Assembly (NCBI GenBank): GCA_023427085.1 | Contig: JAEZBO010000120.1 | Location: 1-11,012 of the forward strand | Length of the DNA: 11,012 nt | Source: Pseudomonadota bacterium | GTDB lineage: Bacteria; Pseudomonadota; Gammaproteobacteria; Burkholderiales; Burkholderiaceae_B | Direction: 5' to 3' | Part shown: positions 1 to 6,189 of the stretch, piece after piece | Layout of the letters: the number at the start of each line of letters is the position of its first letter | Position numbering within the stretch: the stretch's first letter is position 1 | Notes under the pieces: generated by a model | The model's input: only the letters and a program-made list of their open reading frames with translations | What the model was told of the DNA's origin: nothing | The model's database searches: none | Position numbers and translations under genes: made by a program

Positions 1-872
1 ACGATGAACGCCGCGCCGAAGAAGCTGCCGAGAATGGAGCCGAGCCCGCCGATAATGACCATGAACAGCAGTTGGAACGAACGTCCCAGATCGAAAGCCA
101 GCGGCTCCCACGACCCCAGATGAACGAAGCCCCAAAGGGCGCCGGCAATGCCGACAATGAATGAACTGACGGCGAAGGCGCTCAGCTTGGCGTACATCGG
201 ACGGATGCCGATCACCGACGCGGCGACGTCCATGTCGCGGATGGCCATCCATTCGCGGCCGATGGCGCCCCGCGTCAGGTTCTTCGCCAGCAGCGCGAAT
301 ACCGCCACCAGTGCCAGTACGAAAAGATATTTCTGCGCCGCCGTCTGCACCGGCAGGCCGAAAAAGTGCAGGGCGGGCACCGATACGCTGCCCGACGGTG
401 AATAGTTGGTGAAGAACGGGATGCGCAGGAAGGCCCAATCGACGAAGAACTGCGCCGCCAGCGTGGCCACCGCCAGGTAGAGCCCGCGAATACGCAGACT
501 TGGGATGCCGAACACCACGCCCACAACCGTGGCACACAATCCGCCCAGCAGAACCTGCATCAGCAAAGGCATGCCCGGAAAGCGCACGCCGAAATTCCAG
601 GCCGCGTATGCGCCCACCGCCATCAAGGCGCCCGTACCCAGCGAGATCTGGCCGCAATAGCCGACCAGGATGTTCAAACCAACCGCCGCCAGCGACAGGA
701 TCAGGAACGGAATGAGAATGGCGCGCAGGAGATAGTCGCTGGACCACGCCGGCACCACCACGAATGCAAGCACCAACAGACACACCATGAAAACCCGGTC
801 CTGACGGATCGGGAAGATCTGCTGGTCCGCCAGGTAGGTGGTTTTGAACTGGCCATTCTCACGGTAAAGCAT
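1..872 (-). CDS. livM: LivM-type ABC transporter permease (partial, C-terminus beyond left edge)
   Basis: Membrane permease of a branched-chain-amino-acid-family (HAAT) ABC importer; it would pair with LivH in the inner membrane to form the substrate channel. The frame is open from an ATG at 872 to the window edge, giving about 290 residues without a stop. The cytoplasmic N-terminus (MLYRENGQFKTTY) is followed by hydrophobic segments starting near residue 27. LivM-type landmarks are visible: GLNILVGYCGQISLG near residues 65-80, GIPSLRIRGLYLAVATLA in the middle, and GREWMAIRDMDVAASVIGI ahead of the last segments, the cytoplasmic loop expected to contact the ATPase. A Shine-Dalgarno GAGGA (plus-strand 882-886) lies 9 bases before the ATG. 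It is the last gene of the operon inside the window, 93 bases after livH. LivM proteins are usually 300-400 residues, so only the tail is missing. The substrate is not known; the ligase in the operon argues for an organic acid. Confidence 0.9.
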   Translation of the reverse strand, partial: MLYRENGQFKTTYLADQQIFPIRQDRVFMVCLLVLAFVVVPAWSSDYLLRAILIPFLILSLAAVGLNILVGYCGQISLGTGALMAVGAYAAWNFGVRFPGMPLLMQVLLGGLCATVVGVVFGIPSLRIRGLYLAVATLAAQFFVDWAFLRIPFFTNYSPSGSVSVPALHFFGLPVQTAAQKYLFVLALVAVFALLAKNLTRGAIGREWMAIRDMDVAASVIGIRPMYAKLSAFAVSSFIVGIAGALWGFVHLGSWEPLAFDLGRSFQLLFMVIIGGLGSILGSFFGAAFI

Positions 873-924
873 GTGCGTAGGTCCTCGCTTCGTTACTGCG
901 TTATGCGGACTAAACCCGGCGCAA

Positions 925-960
925 GCACCTGCGGAGGAACCTGCAGAAGAACCCGCGGTG
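925..960. repeat. Three imperfect 12-bp tandem repeats between livH and livM
   Basis: Three adjoining 12-mers read GCACCTGCGGAG, GAACCTGCAGAA and GAACCCGCGGTG. Neighbouring copies agree at 9 and 8 of 12 positions. They fill part of the 93-base gap between the livH stop and the livM start. No function is evident; they may simply be a decayed duplication in the untranslated spacer. Confidence 0.5.
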
Positions 961-965
961 GCGCG

Positions 966-1895
966 TCAGACGCGATCGATGATTTTTTCGCCGAACAGGC
1001 CCTGCGGGCGGAACAACACGAACGCCAGCGCCAACACGTAGGCGAACCAGATTTCGATACCGCCCCCCACCAAGGGACCGAGGTAGACCTCGGACAGCTT
1101 CTCGCCGACGCCGATGATCAGGCCGCCGATGATGGCGCCCGGCACCGACGTCAGCCCGCCCAGAATCACCACCGGCAGGGCGCGCAGCGCGGCGGTGGAA
1201 AGCGTGAACTGCACGCCGAACTTCGAACCCCAGATGACGCCGGCGACCAATGCCACCAGGCCGGCCACGCACCACACCACTACCCAGATGCGATTCAGGG
1301 GGATGCCGATGGATTGCGCCGCCTGATGATCGTCGGCCACCGCGCGCAGGGCCCGGCCGGTGGCGGTGAACTGGAAGAACAGAGCCAGGGCGGCGACCAG
1401 CAACGCCGCCACCAGCGCGGCGGTGAGATCTTCCAGGCTGATAAGCAGGCCGCCTTCAAACATGCCGTCCAGAATGAAGGCCGGATCCTTGGGCATGCCG
1501 ACATTGATGGAGTACACCGAGCTGCCGAAGACGATCTGCCCCAGGCCATCGAGGAAGTAACTGATGCCCAGCGTCGCCATCAGCAATGCCGTAGCCTCCT
1601 GGTTCACCAGGTGACGCAGCACGAATTTTTCCACCGCCACTGCCAGCAGGAACATCATCACCGCGCCGACGATAAATGCCAGCACGTTGGCCAACAGCAG
1701 ATTGTCAAAGCCCAGCCAACGCGGAATCCATTCGGAAAACCGCGCCATCGCCAGCGCCGCCACCAGCACCATCGCGCCCTGGGCGAAATTGAACACGCCG
1801 GACGCCTTGAATATCAGCACGAAGCCCAGTCCGATAAGGGCGTACAACATGCCACTCATCAGGCCACCAAATAGCGTTTCCAGAAAAAAACCCAT
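966..1895 (-). CDS. livH: LivH-type ABC transporter permease
   Basis: Inner-membrane permease of the HAAT (branched-chain amino acid) ABC importer family, partner of LivM. It is 309 residues, normal for LivH. Family landmarks are visible: LMSGMLYALIGLGFVLIFKASGVFNFAQG at about residues 12-40, split by a typical first hairpin of membrane helices; the cytoplasmic coupling region GRALRAVADDHQAAQSIGIPLNRIW in the second half; and the end FRPQGLFGEKIIDRV, the classic LivH C-terminus. A Shine-Dalgarno AAGGAA (plus-strand 1904-1909) sits 8 bases before the ATG at 1895. The gene lies 79 bases downstream of the ATPase gene and 93 bases upstream of livM, all in one direction. Codon use is less GC3-biased than in the upstream ligase and ATPase (codons such as GGT, TTT, CTA, ATA, AGT appear early on). 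The family call is firm; the transported substrate is not known. Confidence 0.93.
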   Translation of the reverse strand: MGFFLETLFGGLMSGMLYALIGLGFVLIFKASGVFNFAQGAMVLVAALAMARFSEWIPRWLGFDNLLLANVLAFIVGAVMMFLLAVAVEKFVLRHLVNQEATALLMATLGISYFLDGLGQIVFGSSVYSINVGMPKDPAFILDGMFEGGLLISLEDLTAALVAALLVAALALFFQFTATGRALRAVADDHQAAQSIGIPLNRIWVVVWCVAGLVALVAGVIWGSKFGVQFTLSTAALRALPVVILGGLTSVPGAIIGGLIIGVGEKLSEVYLGPLVGGGIEIWFAYVLALAFVLFRPQGLFGEKIIDRV

Positions 1896-1928
1896 GACCG
1901 CTTTTCCTTGCCGAAACGTTGATGCCTG

Positions 1929-1961
1929 CCGGGCCGCGCAATGCCGTGCACGGTGGCCCGG
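1929..1961 (-). other. Intercistronic inverted repeat between livG and livH
   Basis: CCGGGCC (1929-1935) is the exact complement of GGCCCGG (1955-1961), and the loop holds a 10-base palindrome CCGTGCACGG (1944-1953). It lies in the 79-base gap between the ATPase stop and the livH start. No T-run follows on the transcribed strand, so a classic intrinsic terminator is unlikely. A stability or attenuation hairpin in the operon mRNA is possible. Confidence 0.4.
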
Positions 1962-1974
1962 TTCGCTTCCTGCC

Positions 1975-2781
1975 TTACTGCGCCTGACCCAGGTACGCGC
2001 GGATTACTTCCTGATTGCCACGCACGGCAGCGGGATCGCCGTCGCCGATCTTGCGGCCGTAATCCAGCACGACGACGCGGTCGGAGATGTCCATCACCAC
2101 GCCCATATCGTGTTCAATCAGCACGATGGTGGTGCCGAACTCGTCATTGACGTCCAGGATGAAGCGGCTCATGTCCTGCTTCTCCTCGATATTCATGCCG
2201 GCCATCGGCTCGTCCAGCAGCAGCATGCGCGGCTCCATCGCCAGCGCGCGGCCCAGGTCGACGCGCTTTTGCAGGCCGTAGGGCAGCCGGCCGACCGGCG
2301 TCTTGCGCCAGGCCTGGATCTCGAGGAAGTCGATGATGTTCTCGACGAACTCGCGATGCGCCATCTCTTCCTTCTCGGCCGGCCCCCAGCGCAGCGCCTG
2401 CGCCAGCAGGCCGCTCTTCATGCGCAGGTTGCGCCCGCTCATGATGTTGTCCAGCACGCTCATGCCCTTGAACAGCGCCAGGTTCTGGAAGGTGCGCGCG
2501 ATCCCCATCTCGGCGGCCCGGCGCGGGCTCATGCGCGAGAACTCGCGGCCATCGAAGGCGATGCGGCCCTGCTGCGGCGTGTAGACGCCGTTGACGACGT
2601 TGAGCATCGAACTCTTGCCGGCGCCGTTGGGGCCGATGATGGCGCGGATCTCGTGCTCTCGCACGTCGAAGGAGATGTCGGTCAGCGCCTTGACGCCGCC
2701 GAAGGCCAGCGAGATGTTCTTGAGGTCGAGCACGACCTCGCCGATGCGCGATTCGCGCGCGGCGGACAATGCGGCGTTCAT
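1975..2781 (-). CDS. livG: LivG-type ABC transporter ATP-binding protein
   Basis: Cytoplasmic ATPase of the HAAT-type importer, 268 residues from the ATG at 2781. Motifs in order: Walker A GPNGAGKS at residues 50-57; Q-loop RTFQN with Q99; signature region LPYGLQKR at 166-173 in place of the canonical LSGGQ; Walker B MLLLDEP at 186-192; switch histidine in IEHD at 222-225. The C-terminal DYGRKIGDGDP and YLG endings match LivG. The start is well fixed: a strong Shine-Dalgarno AAGGAGG (plus-strand 2789-2795) lies 7 bases before it, and the ATG overlaps the ligase TGA as ATGA, which implies translational coupling. The frame stays open well upstream through the ligase gene, but that is a GC-rich artefact. 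A LivF-type second ATPase and the periplasmic binding protein are not in the window and may lie beyond the left edge. Confidence 0.93.
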   Translation of the reverse strand: MNAALSAARESRIGEVVLDLKNISLAFGGVKALTDISFDVREHEIRAIIGPNGAGKSSMLNVVNGVYTPQQGRIAFDGREFSRMSPRRAAEMGIARTFQNLALFKGMSVLDNIMSGRNLRMKSGLLAQALRWGPAEKEEMAHREFVENIIDFLEIQAWRKTPVGRLPYGLQKRVDLGRALAMEPRMLLLDEPMAGMNIEEKQDMSRFILDVNDEFGTTIVLIEHDMGVVMDISDRVVVLDYGRKIGDGDPAAVRGNQEVIRAYLGQAQ

Positions 2782-4745
2782 CGCTGCGCCTCCTTGACGA
2801 CGACGGGATGGCGGCGCGCCTCGCGCAGCGCCACGGTGGCGGCGATCCTGCCGCTGCGGCCATCCTCGAATTTCACTTCGGTCTCGATGTGCTGGCTGTC
2901 GCGGCCGGCGTACAGCGCCTCGATCAGCACGCCGTACTTCTGCGCGATGAAACCGCGCCGCACCTTGCGGGTGCGGGTCAGCTCGTCGTCGTCGGGATCG
3001 AGTTCCTTGTGCAGCACCAGGAAACGGCTGACCTGCGAGCTGCCCAGCTTGTCGTCGCGCGCCAGGTCGGCGTTGACCTCGTCGACGCAGCCGGCGATCA
3101 GCTCGTAGACCTCGGGCTTGGCGGCCAGGTCGGTATAGCCGGCGTAGGCCAGCCCGCGCCGCTCGGCCCAGTTGCCGACCGCTTCGAGGTCGATGTTGAT
3201 GAAGGCGCAGACCTGCTCGCGGTCGGCGCCGAAGGCCACCGCTTCCTTGATGTACGGGAAGAACTTGAGCTTGTTCTCGATGTACTTGGGCGCGAACAGG
3301 CTGCCGTCGGCCAGCTTGCCGACATCCTTGGCGCGGTCGATGATCTTGAGCTGGCCGTCGTCGTCGAGAAAGCCCGCGTCGCCGGTGCGGAACCAGCCGT
3401 CCTCGGTCATGGTCTCGCGGGTCGCGTCGGGATTGCGGTGGTACATCTTGAACAGGCCGGGGCTCTTGACCAGCACCTCGCCGGCCTCGCTGACCTGGAT
3501 CTGCACGCCCTCGACCGGCGGGCCGACGGTGTCCGAGCGCACCTTGCCATCGGCCTGCACACAGACGAACACCGAGGTCTCGGTCGAGCCGTAGAGCTGC
3601 TTGAGGTTGATGCCGATCGAGCGGTAGAACACGAACAGGTCGGGCCCGATGGCCTCGCCGGCGGTATAGGCGATGCGCACGCGGCTCATGCCCAGCGCAT
3701 TGCGCAGCGGCCCGTAGATCAGCACGTTGCCCAGCGCGTAGCGCAACCGGTCCAACGCGGCGACCGGCTCGCCGTCGAGGATGCGCGTGCCGACCCGGCG
3801 CGCCAGCGCCATGCAGCGCTTGAACAGCGTGCGCTTGAGCCAGCCGGCGTCTTCCATGCGGATCAGCACCTGCGTCAGCAGGCCCTCGAGCACCCGCGGC
3901 GGCGCGAAATAATAGGTCGGCCCGATGTCGCGCATGTCGATCGCGACGGTGGCCGGCGACTCGGGATGGTTGACCGTGAAGCCGGTCACCAGCAGCTGCG
4001 TGTACGAGAACATGTTCTGGCCGATCCACGCCGGCGGCAGGTAGGCCAGCACGTCCTCGCGGTCGGTCAATTTTTCCATCACCTCGACCGCGCGGGCGCG
4101 GTCGATCAGCGCATGGTGGGTCAGCACCACGCCCTTGGGCCGGCCGGTGGTGCCCGAGGTATAGAACATCGCCGCGGCATCGTCGGGCTGCACCCTGGCG
4201 GTGCTGTCGGCGTAGAAGCCCGGGTGCTGCTCGGCGTAGGCCTGGCCACGCTCCATCAGCGCCTCGCACGACAGCAGCGCCGCATCGCTGTAGTGGCGCA
4301 GCCCGCGCGGATCGTCGTAGACCACGTAGCGCAGCGCCGGGCATTGCTCGCGCACCTCGAGCATCTTGTCGACCTGCTCCTGGTCCTCGACTACCGCGAC
4401 GGCGATCTCGGCGTCCTGCAGCACATAGCCCATCTCCTGGGCCACGGCGTCCTGGTACAGCGGCACCGGGATGGCGCCGAGCGCCTGCGCGGCCATCATC
4501 GCCATGTACAGGCGCGGGCGGTTTTCGCCGACGACGGCCACGTGCTGGCCGGGCTCGACGCCGAGCGCGGCCAGGCCCAGCGCCATGCGCTCGACCGTGG
4601 CGGCGACCTGCGCCCAGGTGTGGGTCTGCCAGATGCCCAGGTCCTTCTCACGCAAGGCCGGACGCGCGCCGCGGTCGCGGGCGTGCTCCTGCAAGAGCGC
4701 GGGAAAGGTCTGGGCCGTCGTCAGGCTCGCGGACTCGTGTCGCAC
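2778..4745 (-). CDS. AMP-forming acyl-CoA ligase (COG1022, long-chain type)
   Basis: Adenylate-forming enzyme that would activate a carboxylic acid with ATP and join it to CoA in the cytoplasm. Using the GTG at 4745 it has 655 residues, normal for COG1022 ligases. Motifs: ATP P-loop YTSGTTGRPKG at about 195-205; YGSTETS at 385-391; TGD at 454-456; the IIDRAKDVGK hinge region just after; and a likely catalytic lysine at about 594 in RTRKVRRG. The GTG start is chosen because AGGAG (plus-strand 4754-4758) lies 8 bases before it. In-frame ATGs at 4778 and 4895 lack a good ribosome site and would add a proline-rich stretch that does not look like the family. It is first in the operon and its TGA overlaps the livG ATG. 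The substrate cannot be read from sequence; context suggests an imported fatty or aromatic acid. A fadD label would overstate what is known. Confidence 0.9.
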   Translation of the reverse strand: MRHESASLTTAQTFPALLQEHARDRGARPALREKDLGIWQTHTWAQVAATVERMALGLAALGVEPGQHVAVVGENRPRLYMAMMAAQALGAIPVPLYQDAVAQEMGYVLQDAEIAVAVVEDQEQVDKMLEVREQCPALRYVVYDDPRGLRHYSDAALLSCEALMERGQAYAEQHPGFYADSTARVQPDDAAAMFYTSGTTGRPKGVVLTHHALIDRARAVEVMEKLTDREDVLAYLPPAWIGQNMFSYTQLLVTGFTVNHPESPATVAIDMRDIGPTYYFAPPRVLEGLLTQVLIRMEDAGWLKRTLFKRCMALARRVGTRILDGEPVAALDRLRYALGNVLIYGPLRNALGMSRVRIAYTAGEAIGPDLFVFYRSIGINLKQLYGSTETSVFVCVQADGKVRSDTVGPPVEGVQIQVSEAGEVLVKSPGLFKMYHRNPDATRETMTEDGWFRTGDAGFLDDDGQLKIIDRAKDVGKLADGSLFAPKYIENKLKFFPYIKEAVAFGADREQVCAFINIDLEAVGNWAERRGLAYAGYTDLAAKPEVYELIAGCVDEVNADLARDDKLGSSQVSRFLVLHKELDPDDDELTRTRKVRRGFIAQKYGVLIEALYAGRDSQHIETEVKFEDGRSGRIAATVALREARRHPVVVKEAQR

Positions 4746-4925
4746 CAGGTTGTCTCCTGTCGGGACCTGCCCTGGCATTGGCGCATGGCGCGCCGGACCG
4801 GGCGGTTCCTTGTGTCGCCGCAAACCCGTCGAGGGGTCTGCGTGCTTGTGCGGCATAAGGTATAAGCTAGCTGCGCTCGCAACTGTCGCCATCACGACAT
4901 TTCAGACCATTCAGGGGTAATCCCC
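4746..4925. promoter_or_regulatory. Divergent intergenic region between the ligase operon and the Crp/Fnr regulator
   Basis: These 180 bases must hold the start signals for the minus-strand ligase operon and the plus-strand regulator. A TATAAG at 4861-4866 is a plausible plus-strand -10 box about 60 bases ahead of the regulator ATG, but no good -35 box stands 16-18 bases upstream. The direct repeat ATAAG-GT-ATAAG and the palindrome AGCTAGCT (4865-4872) lie at the same spot. No TTGAT-N4-ATCAA Fnr box or TGTGA-N6-TCACA Crp box was seen. The promoter call is tentative. Confidence 0.35.
4914..4925 (+). promoter_or_regulatory. Ribosome site of the Crp/Fnr gene inside a small stem-loop
   Basis: AGGGG (4913-4917) is the only Shine-Dalgarno candidate, 8 bases before the ATG at 4926. 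Its GGGG pairs exactly with CCCC at 4922-4925 around a TAAT loop, so the ribosome site and the base before the start codon fall in a 4-bp G:C stem. Such a short stem may damp translation only modestly. Confidence 0.45.
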
Positions 4926-5600
4926 ATGCAGGCTTCCGATTCTTTGCAGCTCGCCGCCGCCTGGTTCCGGCTGTTGACGCCCGAGCAGCAGGCGCGCATC
5001 GAACGCGACGTCGCGATCCAGCAGGTGCCAGCCGGCGCGATCATCGAACGCAAGGGCGAGCTGGCGGTCTGTTGGATCGGTGTGCTCGCGGGCCTGGTCA
5101 AGGTCTCGGTCGGCAACGCCGACGGCAAGATGGCGTCGCTGACCGGCGTGCCGGCCGGCGGCTGGATCGGCGAAGGCTCGCTGCTCAAGCGCGAGGTGCG
5201 CAAGTACGACGTGGTGGCATTGCGCGACGCGGTGATCGCGCGGCTGCCGGCGCCGACCTTCGAATGGCTGCTCGACAGCAGCATTCCGTTCAACCGCTTC
5301 CTGCTCGACCAGCTCAACGAACGTGTCGCGCAGTTCATCGGCAAGGCCGAGAACGACCGCCTGCTCGATTCGGATGCGCGCGTGGCGCGCTGCCTGGCCG
5401 AACTGTTCAACCCCTTGCTGTATCCGGGCATGGGCATGCGGCTGGCGATCACACAGGAAGAGCTGGGCTACCTGGGGCGCGTCTCGCGCCAGCGCGCCAA
5501 CCAGGCGCTGCGCACGCTCGAGGATGCCGGCCTGCTGCGGGTCGAGTACGGCGCGGTGCGGGTGCTCGATCTCGAAGGGCTCAAGCGCTACGGGCAGTAG
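4926..5600 (+). CDS. Crp/Fnr-family transcriptional regulator
   Basis: Cytoplasmic DNA-binding regulator of 224 residues, the usual Crp/Fnr length. Residues about 15-115 form a cyclic-nucleotide-binding-like beta-barrel with the family's GEGSLL turn at 82-87. A long dimerisation helix follows at about 120-145, then a winged helix-turn-helix at about 172-215 with ITQEELGYLGRVSRQRANQAL as its core. The cAMP-phosphate Arg-Ser pair of E. coli Crp is not evident after the GEGSLL turn; the stretch reads KREVRKYD. There is no N-terminal cysteine cluster for an Fnr iron-sulphur centre; I find only Cys49 and Cys156. It is therefore neither a standard Crp nor an oxygen-sensing Fnr, and its ligand is unknown. 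Its divergent position beside the ligase/transporter operon suggests it controls that operon and perhaps itself, which is inference. Confidence 0.9.
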   Translation: MQASDSLQLAAAWFRLLTPEQQARIERDVAIQQVPAGAIIERKGELAVCWIGVLAGLVKVSVGNADGKMASLTGVPAGGWIGEGSLLKREVRKYDVVALRDAVIARLPAPTFEWLLDSSIPFNRFLLDQLNERVAQFIGKAENDRLLDSDARVARCLAELFNPLLYPGMGMRLAITQEELGYLGRVSRQRANQALRTLEDAGLLRVEYGAVRVLDLEGLKRYGQ

Positions 5601-5614
5601 CGCGGCGCGCCGCG
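5601..5614. repeat. Perfect 14-bp GC palindrome after the Crp/Fnr stop codon
   Basis: CGCGGCGCGCCGCG is a perfect palindrome beginning right after the TAG stop at 5598-5600. It has no spacer and no following T-run, so it is a poor intrinsic terminator. It could still slow or end transcription, or be chance in GC-rich DNA. Confidence 0.35.
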
Positions 5615-5644
5615 CTCGCGCAGGTAAACTCGAAGCCCTCGCGC

Positions 5645-5668
5645 GCGCACGGCCCAACGGCCGCGCGC
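5645..5668 (+). other. Hairpin in the leader of the copper chaperone gene
   Basis: GGCC (5651-5654) pairs with GGCC (5659-5662) across a CAAC loop, and the stem continues outward through a C:G pair, one A/C mismatch and four more G:C pairs (5645-5648 with 5665-5668). It ends 15 bases before the AGGAG ribosome site of the next gene. It could end transcription of the upstream regulator weakly or structure the leader; no T-run follows. Confidence 0.35.
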
Positions 5669-5693
5669 CGGCATACGCACACAGGAGCAGATC

Positions 5694-6188
5694 ATGAGTT
5701 TCGGCAAATCGGCCATCGCGGCGCTACTGGCCCTGGGCACCCTGGGTTCGGCCTGGGCGGCCGGCCCCATCACCGTGCACGAACCCTGGGTGCGCGCCAG
5801 TGTGCCGGGCCAGGGCAACGGCGCCGGTTATCTGCAGATCGACAATGGCGGCGCACAGGCCGACACCTTGCTGTCGGTCAGCTCCGACGCGGCAGAGCGG
5901 GTCGAACTGCACAACGTCATCACCGAGAACGGCGTCGCGAGCATGCGGCAGGTCGACGGCGTGCCGGTGCCCGCGAACGGCAGCGCGCAGCTGTCGCCCG
6001 GCGGCTATCACGTGATGTTCCTGAAGCTGAAGGCGCCGTTCAAGCAGGGCGACGAGGTCGCCGCGACGCTGCGTTTCGAACAGGCCGGCGAGGTGCCGGT
6101 GCGCTTCACGGTGCAGCCGCCGACCCACAATCCCGCCGGCGCTCACGGTGGCGGCCATGGCGGCGGCCACGGCCAGCACAAGCACTGA
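5694..6188 (+). CDS. Periplasmic PCu(A)C copper chaperone
   Basis: Secreted copper-binding protein of the PCu(A)C (DUF461) family; characterised members deliver Cu(I) to the CuA/CuB sites of cytochrome oxidases. It has 164 residues. A Sec signal peptide is visible: MSFGKSAIAALLALG with a hydrophobic core and likely cleavage after AWA (residues 20-22). The full family copper site HX10MX21HXM is present as His73, Met84, His106 and Met108, with exact spacing. The C-terminus is a Gly/His tail (about residues 150-164) with five histidines, which probably binds extra copper. AGGAG (5683-5687) lies 6 bases before the ATG. The usual partner, a Sco1-type protein, is not adjacent; the gene stands alone between a Crp/Fnr regulator and the convergent yggS. 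The family is certain; delivery to oxidase in this organism is inferred. Confidence 0.95.
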   Translation: MSFGKSAIAALLALGTLGSAWAAGPITVHEPWVRASVPGQGNGAGYLQIDNGGAQADTLLSVSSDAAERVELHNVITENGVASMRQVDGVPVPANGSAQLSPGGYHVMFLKLKAPFKQGDEVAATLRFEQAGEVPVRFTVQPPTHNPAGAHGGGHGGGHGQHKH

Positions 6189-6189
6189 T

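Noticed and set aside
873..1874. A 333-codon plus-strand frame opposite livH
   Set aside because: The translation is His/Gln/Arg-rich with no recognisable fold, and livH on the other strand is a clear membrane permease.
1687..3108. A 473-codon plus-strand frame spanning the livH start, livG and the ligase end
   Set aside because: It crosses three well-supported minus-strand genes and their spacers, and has no motifs or ribosome site.
1975..4344. Apparent fusion: the livG frame stays open for 789 codons upstream
   Set aside because: The upstream part is the ligase gene read in the wrong frame (Arg/Gly/Ala-rich). A strong AAGGAGG site and ATGA overlap place the true start at 2781.
2769..4865. 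A 698-codon open frame on the plus strand opposite the ligase gene
   Set aside because: It is an antisense shadow of a GC3-biased gene: rich in Arg, His, Gln, Asp and Val, with no domain motif, while the minus strand carries all ligase motifs in order.
4746..4925. Fnr or Crp binding box in the divergent region
   Set aside because: No TTGAT-N4-ATCAA or TGTGA-N6-TCACA dyad was found on reading both strands.
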